Source: Metallyticus violacea (Eukaryota > Arthropoda > Insecta > Mantodea > Metallyticidae). Taken from it: a stretch of DNA of 64,000 nt. Of the stretch, positions 58,660 to 64,000 are shown piece after piece (within the stretch, counting starts at the first letter, position 1; each line of letters opens with the position of its first letter). The notes under the pieces were generated by a model. It ran no database searches. It had not been told where the DNA came from and was given only the letters and a program-made list of their open reading frames with translations. The position numbers were made by a program, and so were the translations under genes. The DNA lies in assembly GCA_030762175.1 (NCBI GenBank), contig CM060842.1, positions 43,215,001 through 43,279,000 of the forward strand. Direction: 5' to 3'.

Positions 58660-60365
58660 TAATCGCGGTAATGATATATATTTTATTAATTTCCTTTACT
58701 TTTGTTGACTATTTATTGCCGCTTTAACTGCATTGATCTTAATTCCAAGCGCAGTCGCTTCCTCTACCATTCGCTTTCATTATTGGCTGATAAATGGCCT
58801 TACTAGAATGGTCGCCTTCCTGCACGGCTGCCTCGTTTTTTATTGCATTTTAGCTACAAGCCGGTTCTTTGGGGATTTCTGATAGCAATGAAATTAACCC
58901 CGTATTTGCCATTGCGAGTAAAGAACGGCATGAAAAAAATGTATCGCTAAATTAAAGTCGAAATTTCTCGAAGCGCTGAAAAGAAGTTCTGCCGATTTGG
59001 ATCACTAATGGCGATAATTTTAAAGGTGAGCAGTAGAAGAAAAGTTTTACAGTAGAGAGGAACGTTTACTTTAGTTTGAACATTTCTCACTTTAACACAA
59101 TTTCTTAATTTTCAGCTCAGTTTAGGTTATTGCATCTTTCAATACAACGTGAATATAGCTAAGTTCATAAACTATCATGTAACGTTATCTTCCTTATTTT
59201 GTAAAGATCATTTTACCGTAATTACAAAAAGGTTATTCAAGTTAGGGGCCACCTAAACGCGTTTTTTTTTTTTTTTTTTTTTTTTTTTTGCAGTGACCTG
59301 GTTATAGGAAATGTTGCAATGATGCTCCTCAGCGGCAATACATTGCTGGTATCTGTATCATCTAATTGTACTTTCGTGAGAACACGGTGGTTTAGAATAC
59401 GTTTCATTGTTATTAGTAAGCTGTTTTTAAACAGCAGGCTGGTGAAAGTTTGTGTAAATTCGTGAAGTAGTTACTTTATTTCGTTTTGTGTGATAAAGCT
59501 AATAAGGAGGAAAGAGAGGGTGTAGCATGGACGAGAACAGATGTGTGGGAGTTAAAAGGTGAAAGAGAAGGCTTCACTCAAAGGGAATGTCTTTATATAG
59601 AGGGAAAGAAGACTAGGAACATATAGTGTTTGATTATAAGGCAAATGTAAACCGGAGAAATAAATTCATTAACTTCAAAAGAGACGAAAGAATAATGCTG
59701 AACAAAATAGTTATAAAGGAGAGCAGGAGTGTGGGACAATGTTTATTTAGAGTTAAAAAGTAGTGGAAATGGACAGCGAAGAGAGAAGAAGAAAATTTAA
59801 AAAGTGAGACAATCGTAATAGTATAAATAAGTTTTTGTATGTGGATGTGTACTGAATGAGTGGCCAGGGCCAAATTTCAGTAGGCAACCCCTATCTACTG
59901 TATACTTACTGTAAAATATATGTTGCCAATAAAGATTATTATTATTACTTCGTTTTGAGTTAACTAAATGTAAAGAAAATAAAGACTACTCGAAGCTTAC
60001 AGTGTAAGCTGGTAGACTAACTTCAAGTATTAAATTTCAAAACATATGAAGTATACAATGCTTTCTGTACAGACAGACTTTATCCTGCAGATTTCACACT
60101 TTAATCAAAGGATCATGGACAAGTTCGTAGCTATGAATATCGGTAGAATGTTTAATATGCCCATTAAAGCGATATTTTTTTACTAAATTCTCTATCTCTC
60201 CCTTTTTCTGTGTGTATGTTCTGGCGTTAATTCTAACAATTAAGATTCTACAAACCTGCGAAAGCAGCAGTAGCAGTAGTTAAGTTGTGCACCCCGGCTT
60301 TGTGTTACTATTAACCTCTGTCAGACTATTCGTTCAAACATTTAACATTCTTAAGTCTGCATTAT
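58660..60365. other. No recognised gene; LINE-like 3' end inside
   Basis: A T tract of 28 bases lies at 59262-59289. The purine-rich segment 59480-59960 is listed separately. No conserved frame was recognised. Confidence 0.5.
59480..59960 (+). mobile_element. Possible LINE 3' end or processed transcript end
   Basis: The segment is purine-rich and ends CCCCTATCTACTGTATAC, then ATATGTTGCCAATAAAG and a short (ATT)n run at about 59936-59947. AATAAA followed by a TTA/ATT tail is a common 3' end for arthropod non-LTR elements. Residues such as WELKGEREGFTQRECLY can be read upstream but I cannot place them in a family. The left limit is a guess. Confidence 0.4.
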
Positions 60366-60369
60366 CATT

Positions 60370-61566
60370 CGAGGAGGGTATTGATAGGTATTAGCCTGGG
60401 ACCAGAACTGAAAGTGGCGACCATAATATTAAGTATGTTGTTTTGTAAAAAGTTTCTTCATATTTACTGATAGTACATGTAGCTGATTTTATATTGTGAA
60501 TCTTTAAAGTAAATATGGCAGAGAACTATCTGATTTTGAGAAAATGGAGTATTGTTCGGTGATAAAGTGATATTCATTTTTGAAAGGCTTGTTCGGCAAG
60601 AAAGTTTATGTCGATATGGTGGATACTTTGAGGAATTGTTGTCCTAGGAACGCCATTGTAAAATTTAGGTTGCAAGATTCAAGAGGAAGAACAAATGTCA
60701 AAGATCTTTGTTAGAAGATCCATTCCCGAAAATGTTGATGCTATGCATGATATGACTTTGGATCCTGGACAAATGAAACACAAAGCAGAATTTTGAACAT
60801 TTCCTATGAACTCATTTTAACATCAAACATCATGATTTGAGTATGAGAAAAATCACTGCCTCACCGTTGATCAAAAACGACTCAGAGAGACACCTTCCAA
60901 GTCGATTTGTCGTCATTTTGAAGATGATTCTTCCAACCTTTTGACTCGTATTGTAACTACGGACGAAACACGCATCCATTATTACGATCCAGACACAAAA
61001 GAACAATCAAAAGGAATAGAAGCTTGATGGTTAGTTTATCTTGATGAGGAGAGCAATTATAGCAGATGGCCATTTGCCGTGAAGAGTTCTACAAAAGAGT
61101 TAGTCCCACCCAAAGACATTTCGTATCCAAAAATCCACAGAGAAGGTTCTCGTATCTGTTTATTTTTCTTTGGGGGAGGCCAAAGAAAAAATTATAATGA
61201 TAGATTATTGAGAAAATTTTAAAACATTGACAGCGGTGTATTCTCCTACATCGATGACCAAGCTTTGGGAAGAATTTTTTTTTTAAAAATGCAATGGAGA
61301 AAGTAATTAAGTTGGCCTTGAACTGACTAACCATCCTCCCTTTCCGCCAGATTTAGCCCCTTCAGACTATTGTCTATTACTAAAGCTAAAAATAAATGTG
61401 AAAGGAAAGATATTTTCCATCAAATGAAACAGTGATAGGTTTAAAAAGCTTAGACTTAATTCCTTTAGGGACGTTGTGCTAGTGATCATGATGAATAAAT
61501 AAACATTTGCTTTGAAATACAATTCCGTTTTCTATGATAGCCTAAGAACTTACCAATGCCCCCTCG
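60370..61566 (+). mobile_element. Full-length decayed mariner with TIRs
   Basis: The left terminus CGAGGAGGGTATTGATAGG and the right terminus read inward CGAGGGGGCATTGGTAAG are inverted copies; the similarity extends about 40 bp. TA follows the right end at 61567-61568, while the left flank has TT, one change from TA. The 1197-bp length is normal for a mariner. The CGAGG terminus resembles that of the element at 36747, suggesting related lineages. Confidence 0.88.
60543..61460 (+). pseudogene. Broken mariner transposase
   Basis: Visible blocks: MEYCSVIKYFH (N-terminus, about 60546), NVDAMHDMTLD-like residues and LNISYELI (DNA binding, about 60728-60815), LTVDQKRLRETPSKSICRHF, EDDSSNLLTRIVTTDETRIH (first catalytic Asp, about 60920-60980), YYDPDTKEQSK, and LTNHPPFPPDLAPSDYCLL (third Asp, about 61330-61380) with KLKINVKGKIFSIK after it. 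The second Asp block was not recognised. A T-rich slippage region near 61274-61285 and many stops break the frame. Confidence 0.92.
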
Positions 61567-61568
61567 TA

Positions 61569-64000
61569 ACCGTATATCAGGAACAGTGTATTATATTGCA
61601 TCTGCCTTAGTATAAACAAACACCCACTGAGATATACTAACAGGTGAAATAGCTGCATTGAATCAGCATTAGAAACGCGCAAAAATCTCAGAGCAGGCTA
61701 TTCTCGAAATATATACCACCTGGTGGGAAAGATGTTGTAAAAGTGTGCAGAATCATGGAAATCTCCCGAGATATTTAACGAAATAGTACCGAAAAATACA
61801 ACTCCCGGTCACAAATTTCTATAACATTTAATAACACTAACATTTTGACTATTAATTTCATATGTCATTTGAGTAGCTATGCCGATAATCTGTACTATCT
61901 GATGTTAACTCTGTCCATCACTCTTGCAATGCCTCAATGTTTAAAACTTTCAAATAACTTTTCGTTATAGAATTAACGCCCACTGAATACAAAATGCATA
62001 AAAGTTGCCTTTCGAACCCTTTGATGTCTTTGACATGTTGCTAAACGAATAACATTCAAAAGGCATGGGATGTTATTCACAATAAGCAATGACCATGGAG
62101 ATGAACCATTTCATGTTTATATAGTTTGATTTTGTTTTAATTTGTTGAAAAATTTGCCCATATGAGCTTGCTGCTATAATATATAAATTTGGAACAATAT
62201 GGTGTTGAGTAAATAACTTTGGGGGAGGGGGGCATGCAGAATGTGTACCAAATATAAAATCGTTTTGCTAAAATGTTAACCCAAAATATTTTATTCAGAT
62301 TTATTTTCCTATTTTTCCTTCTTTTCCTCTACTAGAATTTTAGAATTTTAGTGTTTTGTGTTTACAATTTTAGTCATACACGTCTTTTTAAAATGACTTT
62401 TATACGTCTCAGTTAATAAGCGTGCAGTAACATTACAGCCAAAGTGATTTTGTTGCCGATTATTAAGATTTGGGTGTAATTTGTGGAGTTCTTCCACTAG
62501 CAAAAATGTACGTTTTTGCGCTTGTTTCGTTATACAAATTGTCCTTTTGAAAGGATTTAATAGATCGGGAAATAATTTCAATACGCGCCGTAGAGTTTGT
62601 GCTTAATTAAGATAAGTGTTTACTCACAATTACAAGCGTTCTAACCATCCTCGCGAATACATGCATATTGTCGTGAGACCGGTCGGGACCAGGTTCAAAA
62701 AACGACTTTCATAACTATAAGACATGGAGAACACAGAGCTGATGTACGAGCGCTTCCAGGTGCGGTATCCTAGTAGCCCAGATGAAAAATATTGCATGAG
62801 CGGACAAGTTTTATAACTAAACATTTCAAAGCAAAGCGTTGCTAAAATCTTGTGAGTAGTGTTGTTTTCCTTGCACTTCCTTTTCAGTTACATGTTTGGC
62901 CCATGTTCCTCATAGAGAAAGCGACCTTTAGCATAAAAGCTTTCATCAGGTTAACGAACTCGCATTAAACGTTCAAAAAGTGTTCGTGAAATAATTTTCA
63001 TAACCTATCTTACACTTTAGGACGCTAAAATTACCGTCATAATTTTGTTATTTTGAAAGCAGTGATTAGTTTTGACAAATGATCTTGACTTGATACATAC
63101 TAATAGTTTTTAATAGCCATAACGTGGTAGGAATATTCACTCAATTCCTGAATAAATATGTCTAACAGAACACAAGCTACCAGATAAGGGAAATTCTACA
63201 AGGAAAACATTTTTATATGTGTATTTTCTTAGATAACTTTTCAACTGCGGATCTTACTGTTATCTATTATTCACTTCTGATAACAGATTAAAGTTAACAG
63301 AGATTAAAGATAACAGAGGAGCTATTCGATATACAACATAACGTTGGCAGCCCTTTAAATTTGAGGTCGGTTATAACAATGGTGTTTTACTACAGTGATA
63401 GTGATCTGATATGTTTACAACCTTTTGGCTTGAAATAAATAGTTTTTCTTAACATGTTTAATTGATAGCGTTAAACCAAAATCTTGTATACAGTCCTGTT
63501 ACAAGAAGTTGAGTTATTTTTAGTAATATTTTTAGCAAACAATGTTTTCCTGGCGATCAAACTTTGGGCCCTAATCACGAGAAATCAAAACGGCAGAGTT
63601 TCAGCGTGTCTTAAATCCTTAGCAGAGGAAATATTTAATATTACTTTAAATACTTGCTTAGTCTCCTAATGCGCTAGTTTTGCACCTGCAAATTGAAGAC
63701 GAAGGCCTTCGGATTTAAGCCACTTAACAATATAACATCAAATACATGCACTCCTTATACAAGTCCTAATCTTCTAAACGAGTTAGACATTTTCAGTTTA
63801 AAGCAAATGTCAAATATTCAGATATAAACACGGAGAAGGCAATGCAAACTAATTGCTATTGCGAATGTTTGAACTTTATGCTGTAATAATTGAGCATCTC
63901 CTGTTGCCTGGACTATCCATCTCCTCCTAAAGATACCTAAGGATGTGATGCAAGAGTTTGCACAATGAGCAAACTCCGCTCACCTGTTTGGCATCGGACA
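61569..64000. other. AT-rich DNA without recognised features
   Basis: A short imperfect tandem of about 17 bp (AACAGATTAAAGTT, AACAGAGATTAAAGAT) lies near 63283-63320. A GC-richer patch at about 62640-62780 is unassigned. No transposon block, tRNA-like pair or conserved frame was found up to the end of the window. Confidence 0.5.

Noticed and set aside
1..64000. CRISPR array, operon, prophage or other bacterial system
   Set aside because: There are no regularly spaced short repeats, no dense coding and no ribosome-binding-site pattern; the content is typical of eukaryotic repeats.

Overview
The window looks like intergenic or intronic DNA from a large, AT-rich arthropod nuclear genome. The evidence is dense Tc1/mariner transposon relics, tRNA-derived SINEs with polymerase III A/B boxes and target-site duplications, non-LTR retrotransposon fragments, many simple-sequence tracts, no long open frames and no operon-like spacing. 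Whether the host is an insect or a chelicerate cannot be settled from this sequence. I find no convincing host protein-coding gene, no functional tRNA or rRNA gene, no CRISPR array and no prokaryotic or organellar segment. Nearly every recognisable coding signal is a broken transposase or reverse transcriptase.

Layout. 0-9 kb: a mariner C-terminal relic (about 0.84-1.15 kb), a complete but dead mariner with terminal inverted repeats (TIRs) at 3048-4265, old SINE pieces (about 4.3-5.6 and 7.5-7.7 kb), a mariner deletion derivative on the minus strand (6071-6760) and another gutted mariner (about 8.2-8.7 kb). 9-23 kb: a LINE C-terminal relic (11.9-12.3 kb), a short mariner derivative with TIRs and TA duplication (12378-13208), a very degraded mariner (about 17.1-17.8 kb), and a run of tRNA-Ser-like SINEs, two of them with clean target-site duplications. 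23-34 kb: two mariners of different lineages facing each other (23.9-26.0 kb) and two copies of a second SINE family, followed by mostly featureless DNA and a Tc1-like scrap. 34-38 kb: a PIF/Harbinger-like MITE with TTA duplication, then two minus-strand mariners; the one at 36747-38006 is the best preserved in the window. 38-50 kb: a third SINE family, a LINE reverse-transcriptase relic (42.7-44.0 kb) followed by a degenerate minisatellite, another mariner, a recent about 263-bp tandem duplication ending in a strong palindrome, an unclassified 633-bp inverted-repeat element (47796-48428), and a second copy of the LINE C-terminus. 50-64 kb: two diverged direct copies of an unknown repeat (52.2-53.0 and 57.5-58.7 kb), one of which carries a SINE while the other shows the empty site, a mariner scrap, a probable LINE 3' end and a last mariner (60370-61566).

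The elements do not work together as a system; the window is a layered record of insertions. At least twelve separate mariner-type insertions from several lineages are present, and none looks able to make an intact transposase. The items most worth following up are the unclassified 47796-48428 element, the unknown 52/57-kb repeat pair, the Harbinger-like MITE and the mariner deletion derivatives. I see no exciting undescribed biological system and do not want to manufacture one.
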